Positions 34,593 through 47,779 of a DNA stretch of 64,000 nt are shown here, piece after piece (the stretch's first letter is position 1; the number at the start of each line of letters is the position of its first letter). The position numbers were made by a program, and so were the translations under genes. Source of the stretch: Anticarsia gemmatalis (lineage: Eukaryota; Arthropoda; Insecta; Lepidoptera; Erebidae); the NCBI RefSeq assembly GCF_050436995.1, contig NC_134765.1:9761501-9825500 (forward strand), written 5' to 3'. The notes beneath the pieces were generated by a model that did no database searches, was not told the DNA's origin, and saw nothing but the letters and a program-made list of their open reading frames with translations.

Positions 34593-34792
34593 TTACGCCT
34601 AGTTTCTCTGGGAGTAGATACACTTGTATACTTTTCCTGGAGGAAAAGAATGATGTTTCATGTATGCGTGGACGCATACAAAGAAACATCGTCATTGATC
34701 AGAAATGTGCACAAACTAACAAATAGTTGCAGTAGCGTGCGTCACTGGCCACTAGTCGCCACGTCACTTGTTCACTCAGTACAGGCTACAGT

Positions 34793-35332
34793 AGGGTTGA
34801 CAGATCCAGGAGGTAGTCCATCTAGAGCAGTGGTCCGCGAGAGTCATAATATGGTCCGCGAATGATTTTAAAATTTTAAATTATCAGGATGATTACTACA
34901 CTTTATTTTTAATATACTTACATAGTGGTCCCTGCTAACAAGAATAATATAAAAGTGGTCCCGGACTAAGAAAGGGTTGAGTACCCCTGGTCTAGAGCAC
35001 CCGTTCGAACAGCACTTAGCCTTACTCACCTATATTTTGACAGGTCCTTTTCGAGGACTAGGCTAGGTGTTGTACAAACAAGTGCTCTAGATGCACTATC
35101 TCAGACCAGGCTGATAATTTCCTGGACATTTGTGAGGCCACGAACAGAATCAGAGTTTTGGTCTCCGGTCCAAGACTACACTAAGTAGGAATGAAAAAAC
35201 GTCGTAGTATCGTAGCTTTGTAAAAACTAGTATTTGTTTCATTCCGGGACAGCAAAGTAAAATTACGGAAATCGGGACACGGGATAACATACAAAATTCC
35301 GGGACAATCCCGGTCATCTGGCAACCCTATTC
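34793..35332. mobile_element. Possible larger hAT-like element around the MITE
   Basis: TAGGGTTGACAGAT at the left and ATCTGGCAACCCTA at the right are inverted repeats with one mismatch. CCGGGACAATCCCGG near the right end is a further small palindrome. The 34828-34989 MITE would be nested inside. The flanks CTACAG and CTGCAG may be a worn target duplication. Confidence 0.4.
34828..34989. mobile_element. 162-bp hAT-type MITE
   Basis: The ends are CAGTGGTCC and ACCCCTG, the CAG..CTG pattern of hAT elements. They are flanked by ATCTAGAG (34820-34827) and GTCTAGAG (34990-34997), an 8-bp target duplication with one change. GTGGTCC-type blocks repeat inside. Confidence 0.7.
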
Positions 35333-35664
35333 TGCAGACGGTATCGCAAGATGTAAAATACTTGTTGACTACAATAAACGGAAGCCAATGTATTGTATGT
35401 AGCTACTTACTGAATATATTTTCTGTTGACGTTAAATGCGCAAATCTTTTCTTGAGAATAACATTTTTATCTATAAGGACATCAAAACTACACATGTGTC
35501 GCTTTCCTATGTGTTTCAATATATCAAATGAATAGAGTGTGTTGTTTCATTGAGGTTCCTAGTACTTCCTAGGTCAGATTATCGGATCTGGATTTAGGAA
35601 ATCAGTTAAGGAAGAATCTTGAAATATAAAACGCTTAAAGATGTTACTAGAGCGGCCGTTTTTA

Positions 35665-35740
35665 ATTACCACCGTAGGGATCGAACCTACATCCCTTTGC
35701 GTTAGGGTAACCACACAAACCGTTGCACTACAGGCTTTCG
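35665..35740 (-). mobile_element. tRNA-like sequence, probably a SINE head
   Basis: On the minus strand, box A (TAGTGCAACGG) and box B (GGTTCGATCCC) lie at tRNA-like spacing. The 5' and 3' acceptor arms do not pair, so a functional tRNA gene is unlikely. Confidence 0.45.
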
Positions 35741-36355
35741 CATGTTTTGTATTCAGTCAAATAATTTAAGACCTGGTGGTTTAAGTCCTAACTACTACGT
35801 GTATGTACGGACTATACTATACCTACCTATTGTATTCTTTAACATTACAAGTACGGCACAATACTTTACTATATTGTGTGCTTCTAACAAGTAAAAGCTA
35901 ATCTTTGCAGCTGTAATAACTATAAGAGATAATGAAGGCATTTCTAATGTGTAAATATTATGTTTTATGCCGTGAGTTTGACATTACGCTCGATAGATGG
36001 CACTAGGTGGACTTTTTTCAAAGGTTCTTACAATTATACCTATATTGTTCTGAACTTACTATTCTCTTCATCCTCGAGGCAAAGAAATCGGATTTTATTA
36101 TAGTTCAAATGTTGTAAATTATGTAGTCTTTCAATTAACAAACGAATAAAAGATACAAAGGCTAGTGTAATTTAGAAACTTTCATGAGTTTACTAGTCTT
36201 TATGAGCGAAAGTTTTGTTCGACACTACACTAAACCCTTCTGTTCGTATGACAGAAAATATTGATAGTTCATTAAATAAAAGTTAGTTTCTTAGTTTTAA
36301 AGAAAACTGGATAAAAGTTCAGGTGCGTAGTACTCGTAACCGGTGGTCCTGTATG

Positions 36356-36455
36356 ACAAGATGTATGGATGTGAATGAGACAAGGGAAGTTTGTAAGGAT
36401 CGTACCATGTGGCGTTCTTTGGTCTCTGCCTACATCTATGAAAAAAAGACGTGAT
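36356..36455 (+). mobile_element. LINE 3' end fragment
   Basis: Same block as 10757-10890, with the most open frame (CKDRTMWRSLVSAY). It is followed by GAAAAAAAGACGTGAT. Nothing upstream resembles the rest of a reverse transcriptase. Confidence 0.5.
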
Positions 36456-36713
36456 ACCCTCAGTATAATGGGAGAACTAAATAACTCCCTTTTTGGCCAA
36501 ATTGACTTTTTATCATTTTCGTGATCCCCAAAATATCTTTTGGTCTAACAAACATTCCTATATCTTAATCCAATCCAAAAATATATCCATTTTGGAAATG
36601 CATAATCTTGAAATGACTACCGATAATGTTTGAAGAAAAAGACTCACTCCCGAAATAAATGATAAATTGCAACTTCTGATTTTCTTCAAATACTGTGTTA
36701 TTTAGTTGTTCCA

Positions 36714-36839
36714 TTAACCCCCGGTATCTGAGTACCTACGTTTAACGGTAGTTTATCCATAGCGTTTTTTTTATGAGTTTTAACGCTATTGAATATAATA
36801 TAAACTACCGCTAAATGTACCTCAGAAACCGGGGGTTAA
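36714..36839. mobile_element. piggyBac-like 126-bp MITE with TTAA target duplication
   Basis: TTAA is directly followed by CCCCCGG at the left, and CCGGGGG by TTAA at the right. Arms containing AGTACCTACGTTTAACGGTA and its approximate complement pair around a short centre. TTAA plus a C-run is the piggyBac signature. It is the best-preserved copy of the family in the window. Confidence 0.85.
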
Positions 36840-37666
36840 CCTACGATATTATATACATATATGTATGTACTAATTGGCTAAAGTATAAAGTATATAGAAC
36901 AAAGCTCTGTAAACCATTTTCTCACATCGTATTCCACCCATTGTTAAAATAAACCTCAGAGCAAAAACAAAAGAAAAACGAAAGTAGTTGTAACACAAGC
37001 ATATTTAATAAATACCTACGCGCCATTACAATTACATAATAATATTATCATAAACATTGTTGTTGACTATATATAGAACAATGGGGTATTCAGTCTGTTC
37101 AGTTCCAATGAATTTTATATTAGCTTATGATAGTGAAGGATACGGCGGTGATGGCGGGAATTTTAGACTCCATTTTGGAATTGTCTAGCAGAAGTAATTT
37201 GGCACTATGATTAAAAAGTTTATTAATTTACCTACAGTAAAGTCTTTATGTTAATTTTCACCACAATTTTGATTGTGAAAGACATTATTATTATTTTTTG
37301 TTTGATTTTTATCCTCTTGCGTATAAATTCTTTACATTGGCTGTTGAACTCTACGTTTTAGTATCATTTTATTTATTTTTATAAAAACAATATATTTTGC
37401 TATGTACACAGTTCGTAAATCAAGGCTTTTACATTTAAAATTGCAATAAAAGCTATGTGAAGTTGGCTATAAGGCTTTTGAGCCGGCATTAAGGCCAGGA
37501 TGTCAAAAGTCCCACGGATCGGGCACGTAATGCTCGCAGCTGCTTCCGTCGATTGTCAGAATGTTATCTGTAATTTCTGAAAAATATACCAAATGTCAAG
37601 TGTCATGGCTTTATCTCGATTTTTCTAACCGTGATGAAATAACTTTCTATTAAATTTATTACACGA

Positions 37667-37903
37667 CTAGCTGACCCGCGCAACTTCGCTTGCGTCATCT
37701 AAGAGAATGGGTCAAAATTTTCCCCGTTTTTGTAACATTTTTCGTTGCTACTCCGCTCCTAATGACCGTAGCGTGATGTTATATAGCCTATAGCCTTCCT
37801 CGATAAATGGACTAACTAACACTGAAAGAATTTTTCAAATCGGACCAGTAGCTCCTGAGATTAGCGCATTCAAACAAACAAACTCTTCAGCTTTATAATA
37901 TTA
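37667..37903 (-). mobile_element. Lep1-like Helitron, first of a head-to-tail pair
   Basis: It begins CTAGCTGACCCGCGCAACTT. It stops at CTTTATAATATTA, lacking the last seven bases of the family, because the next copy starts at once. The hairpin CGCAA-CTTCGC-TTGCG is intact. Confidence 0.8.
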
Positions 37904-38170
37904 CTAGCTGACCCGCGCAACTTCGCTTGCGTCACATCAGAGAATCATAATTTTCCCCGTTTTTGTAACATTTTTCACTGGTACTCTGCTCCTATTGGTC
38001 GTAGCGTGATGATATATAGCCTATAGCCTTCCTCGATAAATGGTCTATCTAACACTGAAAGAATTTTTCAAATCGGACCCGTAGTTCCCGAGATTAGCGC
38101 GTTCAAACAAACAAACAAACAAACAAACAATCAAACAAACAAACTCTTCAGCTTTATAATATCAGTATAG
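37904..38170 (-). mobile_element. Lep1-like Helitron, second of a head-to-tail pair
   Basis: This is a full copy, CTAGCTGACCCGCG to ATATCAGTATAG, with an expanded CAAA run (about 38105-38145). The pair is bordered by the 13-bp direct repeat ATTTATTACACGA at 37654-37666 and 38171-38183. Confidence 0.8.
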
Positions 38171-39082
38171 ATTTATTACACGATGTATAGGAGTTTGTAC
38201 GTTTTAGAGTACAAAATTTGGATGAAGCACCGAATATTCTTAATTGCGTAATAGACGAGTCTGTGTTTGTAACGCTTACACGGTTAAACCGATTTTGTAC
38301 ATGGAAATAATTAAGTAATTAAGTAATATCACTAATATCCAGCGATAAACATTTTTAAACATTTTAGGGACGTAACTTAAAATCGCGCAGGTCAGCTCGT
38401 TTTTTATTTAGTCAAATCAGTATGTAAACGGGGCCTACAAATCCTGCTAATATTATTAATGCTGAAGTTTTTGAAGATAGACGTTTATAGCATTTTCATG
38501 CAAAAACTTCTGAACGGATTTTAATGAAATTTGGCACTCAGGTTGTCTATTGAAGAAGCACAAACACATAGGATACTTTTTACCGGTACCGGGAAATAAA
38601 CCCACGCGGACGAAGTCGCAAACCGAAGTTAGTAAATTAATTACTCAACCCTCAGTAGTAACCCTTTACAAATACTAAGTAAATATGTATTTATATCCGT
38701 TATTAGTACGTGTTGTTGTAGTATCGCAGATCTGAGGGCATTGCGTTAAGTGCTCGATCGTAATCTGGTTCGTTCAACTCTTACGCACTAATATTATGTA
38801 CTCACTTCGCGGATTTTCCTTTTATTCTGGTAGAATTATGCTATTCTGTAGAATTTATAACAGAAGATATGAATGGATTGATGGATTGAGTTTTTCAGCG
38901 TTTAACGTGACATAAATGAGGCGCATACGCAATCGCTAAGGGTGTGGGAGAAGGAAGAGTGTGAGCAAAAAGCCTTTTAAAATGATGAGAATCGGTCTTT
39001 CTCTTAGGTAGTGAAAATATTGATACCTTTCTTTGTTTTTGGATATGTAGAAATTGTGATATTTAAGATTTTATTTAAATAG

Positions 39083-39210
39083 TTTAATACATTTATTGAG
39101 GGCATGCAAAGTCCGAACCAGCACTTGGCCAGCGTGATGGACTCAAGGCCTAACCCCTACCCCGTTTGGAAGGAGACGCCCTGCAGTGGGACAATGATGG
39201 GTTAAAAAAA
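39083..39210 (+). mobile_element. SINE 3' fragment (MCPH1-intron family)
   Basis: CACTTGGCCAGCGTGATGGA and CTCAAGGCCTAACCCC, an A-run at the end, and AATACATTTATTGAGGGCAT at the start identify the tail of this family. Confidence 0.7.
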
Positions 39211-42200
39211 ATATTATTTTCAAATAACTTCCAATATTTCGTATCACCATGGAAGGGGTATAGTTAAGTCTAAGCCGTGAAATATTAATACGCGGATGAA
39301 GTTGTAGGAAAAGTTATTATTAAACTCAAATAAGTGTAGAATAATTAAGTTGTGGTTGACTGGTTGTCTCAAACTCTTGCTTTAACTAAACTCGCAACCA
39401 AAAGTTAACCGAATTTAACTATTATTACTAAAACACGTGGTTATTAACACATGTAGGTACATCACTATTACATTAGGGTAGGGGAGCGAGGCCTTGACAC
39501 GAAACCAACAGACCGTTGTGCTACTTTAAATAATATAATAACAAACTAAATTATCATAAACGAAACATCTTAGCGGATAATCTTGTTACGAATTATACGC
39601 CTAATAAAACATAACTACTGTTTTGTTTTGTAATAGTTAAGTACATGTATTATCACTTAGTCGATTTTTAATGGGTTACGTATAATTGTTTTTTTTTTTT
39701 TTGTTAACTTTTCCCGCGTAACGTGAGAATTGTCTATGATTAACTCCTTCCGGTTGCGGTCTGATTATCATAGAATTATTTTTAGATTGATGATAGATGC
39801 TGTTTATTTATTTGCGTTATAGTATTTGCAAATGTTTTTCCACCTTATAAGGTACGTATATTCATAGTTATATACAGCCGTTATTTCATTAAATTTTCAA
39901 AATATTTAAATTGCATTTTAATTTTGACTTATTATTTTTCTAATTAATGATATAATATTATAAAATCAGCACGATTTAGTTTTGATGAAATTAATCAGAA
40001 ATGTTTAAATATCCTTTTTCACCAATTGGAGACAGCTCCTTAAACATAAAACAGGACAAACATACAGGATAATTTAAATAATATAATATACTAAATAACA
40101 ATAAAGTGACGTAGACAAAGTCCGTTTGACGTAAAAAGCGAGGTCTTTTAAATATACCTAATACCTATGTAAACATTACGTATTAGCATTTCTAAGAAAA
40201 CAATCAGATATTTATAAATAAGCAAAACAATGTTTAAATTGACAACTAATTTTTCGAATTAATTTATGTCTGATGCTAGAAAAAACAGCTTAATAGCCAA
40301 GCGTAAATTTTGATTTTAAACCGTGATAAATATAATTACAAATTACAATCGAATGCAAATTACAACATACATTTTATTATTATCTAAGCATAGTTTATTC
40401 TGTAATCATTGTTTTTCTTCTGAAAGAGCCTTTAAGCCAATGATCAAACTATGGATTTTTGAGTGAAAACTAAAACGATCGTATCGGTTTCATGTCAAGT
40501 CCAACGTTTGGCATAATAACGATACGATATTACATAAAAAAAATCCATTAAGAATTATGTAGCTTTCAGCGTCATAATAATATAATAATATAATTAAGTG
40601 CTTAAACTCTAAATCGTTTGGTAATATTACGCTAGCGTAAAGTATAGTGTTTAAAACCAGAAAAATGCAATAAAGGATTGCAAGTGACGATAGTTTAAAA
40701 TAAAAACCTTGCAACGCCAAATCAAAATACACAAATACAAAAAATTAACAAAAATAAACAAATCATCCACAAATACAGAATAAATTACTAATAGAAAATA
40801 AAAAAAATCATTAATTAATAATATAATTTACAAGGGAATTTATAACTTATTACCTACCTACTTTTCATAAATTATTGAAGTTAAGTAAGTAGGTAATAAC
40901 TTCAATTGAATAATAAACATTATTCATTACAATTATTTAAATGAAAGCAAATAGTTATACAATTATAAACAATACAAATACAATTAATACAAAAGTAATA
41001 TATTTACATAACGTAAATTGCAAATATAATTAACACAAAGAAAAGAAATGACTGAATTGATATCGTCAAACTCCCGACCTCAGACTTAGCATTCTAGCAT
41101 CTAAACAATTGAGCTATTAGCGTTTATCTAACGGATTCATAGAAGTGTATTACACTACTAGTAACCTTCGTAACCTAATTAGAAAGGATGTCAATGACCT
41201 AAGGTCATAGACAAGTAGCGTAGGTAGCTTAGCTTGTGTGCATAATGAACGAGAGAAAAAGGTATTGAACAATAACAAGCAAAACTTAACTTTTTGTTAT
41301 TTTCAGTTAACTAAAATTACATAACTGAATGCTACCTTTATGAATCATAATTTTCGTTTAATAGAGTAAAGCTTTTGAAAAATTTTGTAGTTTCGCGCAG
41401 TCTCACCAGAGTTAATAGCAACAGCAAATAGAGAACAGCTGAATGTTATTTTTATTGTAACTAAGAAAGTTCTGTCTATGATCTGCTACTTCCGGTTTAA
41501 GGATTCAGTTGAAACTTGCAGAAGGGCTTTGAATTGACAACCGGAAATCTTAACAATTGACTGACTAGTAAATTGCATTGGTACTTAACGGAAAGGTGAC
41601 AAGGGGTACAGAGATTCTTTTTCAATTTAAGCTTTGCTCATTGCGCTGTTTGAAAACTATTTGAGCTTTACGAGTTAAGAGGAGACTTAACAAATAATTC
41701 GATTTCGATTGAGACTGCAAGATAACGATATTTTGTAAAAAGAAAACCTGACTAAATCTATAAGTTCGGATAGCTTGATAGCTTGAAGCTTGAAAATTAA
41801 ATAAATAGTCGGTAGTTGCAAAAAAAATTATCCTACAAGTAAACCGATCGAAAACTGTATAACTTTTTAATAATCACTTTTTGAAAAATATAACTTTCTT
41901 TAGTCGCACTGCAGTGTCAGTAATTATTGACAAAAAACGCGTTTCCCCTCCAGGCTAAGTAAACTCGTTTATGTGATAAAGTTTTCGTTAATACGACCGT
42001 GGTATGTGGGTACCGCAATTCGTGAATGCCTCATGACAGCTGGTGCAATTTAAATCATAACGGTTGCACGACTTCTCAACTTGCTTAGTGAATCATCTTT
42101 CCGCTTGATTCACGTCGACTTCATACGATAATATATAAACTAAGAATATTTAACTGATAAGTTGCTTCGTTAGCATAAAAATGTCGCCTAATGTTACATC

Positions 42201-43222
42201 TGTTGCCTTATTAACACGTTCGAACATGCTCATTAAAGTTATAGTAGGTTGCCGGTTACCGGACAGATGCACTGCCATAGATAAGATATTTTTTTTAACC
42301 GGAAATTGCCGCCAAAAGTTTTAATATTATTAAAAAAGTTAACATTCCCCAAAATAATTGATTTCGAAATCATCTTAACTTTTTAATAAATAAAATGGCC
42401 TCAGTGTTACTAGTGTACCACTTATTCGAACCTACTTTTGTTAACTTGTACCGAAATCGTGTAGTCACCTACCGTCATTAAAGATAACTGTCTACGAGAA
42501 GGCTATAATTTACCGTAGGTTTTACACGATTTTGACAAATAACCATATAACTTGCGTTGATTTGACCCATGGCCGACTTTACATTCGAGGTTTTGGTCTT
42601 TTACTACAATAAAAGTTGCTCAATCAGGTGAGGAAAACTGATTTTACCTCCGCGATTCTTATTTTTAGCGAAACAGGAAAACTTACAAGGTGAAGTAGAA
42701 TGCTTACTCATTACAATATTACGTTTCTATTATGTATTATACAATGTTTTATATAAATATTAGGTACCTATCTAAATGTTAAAATGATTGGCCAATTACA
42801 AAGCTGTCAATTAAAATACCCGAGGCAGCTAATCATCAAGAAAGACGAATGACTATGCAAATAACATGAATAAAACATGAATGAAGAAATCAGCTGTTCC
42901 TAAAATGATTGACGTAGCCTAGTTACAAACAATCTCTGTAAAATGTCCTTCATTTTGGCGGTCTGCTTAATACACAAGCATACTTAACATAGCACATTAC
43001 GATTTACGAGGAAACCGGTCTGCCTGCATCGACCGGTGTCTACTATATCAATTCAGTCACCTCGAAACGAATAACTTTCTTACAATATGAATCACTTACA
43101 ACAAACTCGAAAACTTTCTATAATCGAAAATATGTAGGTACATCATGTATGTTGTAGTTGTAGTACACGGAAGTATCACATTGTGTTCAATTTCTAATAA
43201 AAAAGCGCACATAGGTACATTG
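39211..43222. other. Very AT-rich noncoding stretch
   Basis: No gene, RNA or full repeat was identified. Around 40850-40912 two short nested inverted repeats (TTACCTACCTACTT and ATTGAAGTT arms) occur. 41075-41122 is a faint reversed tRNA-like remnant. Confidence 0.5.
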
Positions 43223-43469
43223 TTATAAAACATCGAGGCGATCGAGGCGAACATACATCGACCTTAGAGCTGACCTAGTGTCGACAAAGTTATTACACAT
43301 AATGGTACAATAGAGGTGCATATTTCCAAGTGCGGGTACTCCGGTAGTGGGTTCAATACCTGTTGGATATCCACCACGTGTCGAGAGAACGTCCGAGGTC
43401 CAGCATCGTCCACGAGAGCGGTGACCACAGGCAGGCCGGGATTGGTGCAATTTGATACATAACACAACG

Positions 43470-44010
43470 TTTACACCGAATCGCGTCCTAAGCGTGGCCA
43501 CCGCAGTGAACGACCGACCGGCCGGTTAACGGGACCGCGCGCCGCGGATGCTGAGTGCCTGAATAGCGGTCTTCGACGGACGGGCCCGCTTGGATAGGCC
43601 GGGACTGGTGCAATATCGCACTCAAACCGAATATAGCGCCAGTCACCGCCCAGCCACACGGGCCTCCCGGACAAAGGATGCCGACGGCCGCTCCTGCGCC
43701 GCGCCCGACTCGCGTCCTTCGACGGTTCGACGCCTCCGTGCGGCCGCGCTCCTCCAAATACGTGAATGAATACTTCATCATTTATAACTTGAAAGTTTGA
43801 TGTCACGCACTCGAGTCCAACGGAATGTTACGCGCGTATTTCACGAGACAACTGTTGCGAACGTGTGCGCCTCGCGACGGTCGGCGACGGAATGACGCGA
43901 GGAGCGGGGCGAGCGACGCGCGCGCAGCTGTCGCGCCGTCTTCCCCCCCGCGCGCGCCCCACCCCGCCGGCCCTTTATCGTTCTGGGAAGTGGTTCCTGA
44001 ACTTCCCGAC
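43470..44010. promoter_or_regulatory. GC- and CpG-rich island, possible promoter or first exon
   Basis: This is the most GC-rich stretch in the 3' half, rich in CpG, with several overlapping ORFs on both strands (43471-43806, 43488-43781, 43825-44055) that GC-rich DNA yields by chance. On the minus strand, CGATAAAGGG and then AACAGTTGT could be core-promoter elements ahead of an ATG at 43781. No protein family is recognised and no clear splice donor could be chosen. The motif AGGCCGGGAYTGGTGCAAT occurs at 43433 and 43596. It may be a noncoding first exon of a gene reaching outside the window (inference). Confidence 0.35.
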
Positions 44011-44715
44011 TGTGTTGTCAGCGTGAAAATTTCTCACAGTATACGAGGAAAATGAGTCTGCTAATTCGTAACGTTTTGAAAGTTGTGATCCTTGACACGT
44101 TCTGCGCTTGCAACGTGTCGGCGGCCGCAATGACGCATAACCAAGCTTTTCGCGTGGTTCGATTCAAAGTTCATGTGGTCAAATCGACGACTTACTGTCT
44201 GTTTATGGTACCTATTACGTGATATATGCGAGAACAAATTAGATATGTACATTTTTGTTCAATTACAATACTTTTATTCTAAATATAAACTGGTATTTTG
44301 TGACCCTTGCGGTAAACTTCCGGCACAACGAAATAGCTATTAATGATTTACTGGTTATAATCTCAAGATCTTGTATTTTAAGTATAAAGATCAGCAAAAA
44401 TAAATAATAACTGCCTTGTTCGCTTACAAATTATGCAACATTAGCATAAATTACATAACACATCCAAATATTAAGTGGCAATTTTTATTTAACATCTATG
44501 TCAGATCAGTCTCCCGTTTTTGTGGGACTGTGTGAATTTTCGAGTCTCGCCACCCTGATATTCGACATTCAAACCGTCCATCCCGCGCTACCTGCGCCTG
44601 CGCCGCAATTGCCATAGATTACGTACAAAAACAGAGGAACACATAAAAATGGCCACAAGTTAACAAGCACGCAGGAGCCACGTGGTGTTTGATAAAAATA
44701 TTGTGTGTGACATGA

Positions 44716-44723
44716 TGACGTCA
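44716..44723. promoter_or_regulatory. CRE-like site
   Basis: TGACGTCA lies in a patch (44515-44760) less AT-rich than its surroundings. No gene model is supported next to it. Confidence 0.25.
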
Positions 44724-45237
44724 CCGTTCGGTCATTGATCACCTCTCAGTGTCACGATGATACGCTTTACTAATCTATATTTTTTTGTGAATGACCATGT
44801 GAAAATATTACCTGGCATCCATTATGATATAAGTTACATCGAACTGGATTTTTTTATTAAATTGCCGACACTTAATGGTTATGAATTAAATTGAATCAAA
44901 TCATCGGTAACGCTTATTTAAAACTATTTGATACGTCAGGCCGATACATAAGACAGTTTAAATCAATGATATTAATTATCAGAAATATAGGCAAGTTTTT
45001 TTATTTCGGAATACCGATACTGTAGAGATTTGTAAGCACCTCTATAATTGCTTATGACATAAACAACACTCAGTTAAATTTTGAACATTTAAATATGGCC
45101 TTTGAGAACTATTTATTGTAACTTATCAAATATTCACTTCACATACCAACTCATAGAAGTAATTCATCGTGGTGAAGTGGTGATCTCTAAGAAGTAGCGT
45201 GGGTGGGAATCGAACCTGAAACTTTTCCGACACTAAC

Positions 45238-45282
45238 TTAGGTCGAAGTGTTAACTACTTGTTAGTTAACACTTCGACCTAA
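45238..45282. repeat. Perfect 20-bp inverted repeat beside a SINE head relic
   Basis: TTAGGTCGAAGTGTTAACTA (45238-45257) and its exact complement (45263-45282) enclose the 5-nt loop CTTGT. The sequence just before (GGGAATCGAACCTG) looks like a reversed tRNA box B, so the arm may be part of a SINE head copied back on itself. Confidence 0.85.
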
Positions 45283-47779
45283 TTAATATTGTGTGTGTAT
45301 AACCACTAGTGGATAACCACTGAATTAATATTTAAAAATAACGAATGTGATTTACTTAAAATCTCCAAATATTTCTAACAGTAAACTAGCTACTAAGATG
45401 ATAATTTGAAAAAAAATATTTCCTAAATAGTACATTTCCTTAATGACTTGAAAATTTATATCTTTATTAAATTAAAAAGCAGAAAACCCACATCAATTAT
45501 TCAAATAATTTTGAATTTACATTCACATTTAGATTTATTTCTTATTTATAATTTGAACACTATAAATAAGTAGTGTTTCTTTTTACGAAAATAATGTTTC
45601 AAAACTGGCAAAATACAGATCTAATAACAATAGCTGTTAGAATATTACTGTAGTCGATACTTGCAAAAAGCAAAAACGACGAAAATTCCAAAAAACGCAT
45701 CTCAAATTGAGAACTTGATAGATACCCATGGATAATGCGAGGATACAAAGCAAATAGACAACAATAGCAACCTTTTTAAAAGGTAAGCGCAACTTTTTTA
45801 CACTCTGGTATAATCCGCAGTTTTGCGAAAAAAAAATCGCAAGTGTCTATTAAAAAAACGGTGTCCTCTTTCCAAAAATAAAAAATGAAATGATGAATGC
45901 CTTTTCGAAATACCACATTATTTTAAAAAGCAATAAATAACAAGCAATTCAAAATTCAGGTTACATAAAATATATACTTAAGTCGTAAATTCTTTCTATT
46001 TTCTATATTAAAATTCATAAAGTGTTACAAAAAATATTATAATATGTTAAGTCAAAAACTTGTTTACCTACTTATTGCTTACAACATTTTTTTTCTGAGA
46101 AATGCGACACGATTTTTTTCAAATACGAAATGAATAACAAATAAGTATTTATAATGCATACACTATGACAATATTATTAATTGTGAATATCTCACTATAA
46201 GTAAAAAAATGTTTATTAAAAACCAGTTATTTGTGTACTTTCTCTGTTTTAAAAAATTGGTCAGACGCTTTTGTTTTCTCGGCTTTCGTATTAGACATAG
46301 AGACGGCGAGAAAAGGTTTTGATAAAACCAAATTATAAAATCTTAATGGATTTTTAAAAAGGTGTATAAAACTGCATTAGTTTATCTATGCGTCTGATTA
46401 TTTTAAACTATAATAAATCACTTTTAGGGGAAATCTAAGGTAACGATTGCAACACTTTTTAAAACAAAAAGTACCCACAACAGATTATAAAATACCATAA
46501 TTTTACAATTTCGATAACTACATAAGCTTTTAATTTACATTATAATTAATAAACTTACATATTATAATCATTAATGTAATTTCAACCACGGGATTTTTAA
46601 AGCATATTTCTTACTTACTTTCCCCATTATGTTTTAAAATTACATTAGGTGAGTACAACTATAATAAATCATACTATAGAAAAGTATACGGTTGGGGCAC
46701 GCGAGATTAACCCTTAACCCTTGAAATCAGTTTTGTATTAGAAAACGATAGATATGTTGATACAAGAAAAGTTTTTGATATCTATCCACTAAGTTAATGC
46801 ATAATGTTAGTCTACTCACACCTTTGTAACTAATCCTATACCTTTACACGAGCTTTTATAATTTTTAGCTTAGTCGTTAGTTACATTCAACAAAATCTAA
46901 TAATGTCGATTTCTTGCCTGCTTCTTGGAATTGAACTAATGTATTTTGAATATTTGGGATTAACTGCGGCTCATAAGTATATTTGTATTTATTTTAATGT
47001 CCTTTTTAAATAACCTTTTTTACAAACATACATAAAATCTCGCCTTTTTCCCATGAGGGTAGGCAGATATTTAACGTTAAATAGTTTCAAATATCGAAAC
47101 AATTCCACAACGGAACTTTTAAACGCAATAAATAGTTTATAGACGTAGTCTTTGGTCTATTAAAGTTGGCAACTCCATTGAGGCATACAACAATAGCCTT
47201 CTAAGGTTGTACACAAAAATTTTTCGATCAGCTAAAACGTTCATTTTTATGTTTTCTCAGAAACACTTTTCGGCCGAGGCCGGCTCCTTGACAAAGACAT
47301 ATATCAAACTGTAAAATGAATAATGAACACTATAGATACGAAAATAAGGTTTAATTTCGTTTTGAGGGTTGTGTTTGTTCGTTTGTTGCGAATAAGCTGC
47401 TTCCTTTTGTTCTAAAATGAACGAAATTCGCATCGGGATTCGTGTATTGGCAAAAAATTTCGTTTCTTTCATGTTTGTTGAATAGAAAAGGTGGGATAAT
47501 AAAGTATTGTTGCAAAGTTTATACAAACAAATGTTTGAGACAACTAGATCGGTTTCAGGTGAGTTATTGTTTGATGCTTGTCCTTCGAGTAATCTCCTAA
47601 TACAAAGTATAATAGACAAAAGCGCCAAGGTCTTAAGCTTCGGTTAATTTCGAGACGTTTCTGCCTTAATGATCTGGAAGTAAGCAAGCTCAACTTAAGA
47701 TTATCTTTTTACAATGCACGGATTTAGCGAAGTTATTTTATGTTTCTAGAATGTTAACTCCAGTTTTTTTCTAATATAA

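Noticed and set aside
35665..35740. tRNA gene on the minus strand
   Set aside because: Boxes A and B are present, but the acceptor stem does not pair; more likely a SINE head.
37667..38170. CRISPR-like direct repeats
   Set aside because: Two tandem Helitron copies in a eukaryotic genome; no regular repeat-spacer pattern.
43223..44055. Several overlapping ORFs of 67-111 codons on both strands
   Set aside because: High GC lowers stop frequency, the frames overlap each other, and no family motif is visible. Kept only as a GC island.
47257..47628. 123-codon minus ORF
   Set aside because: No domain, signal peptide or splice context; low-complexity AT-type composition.
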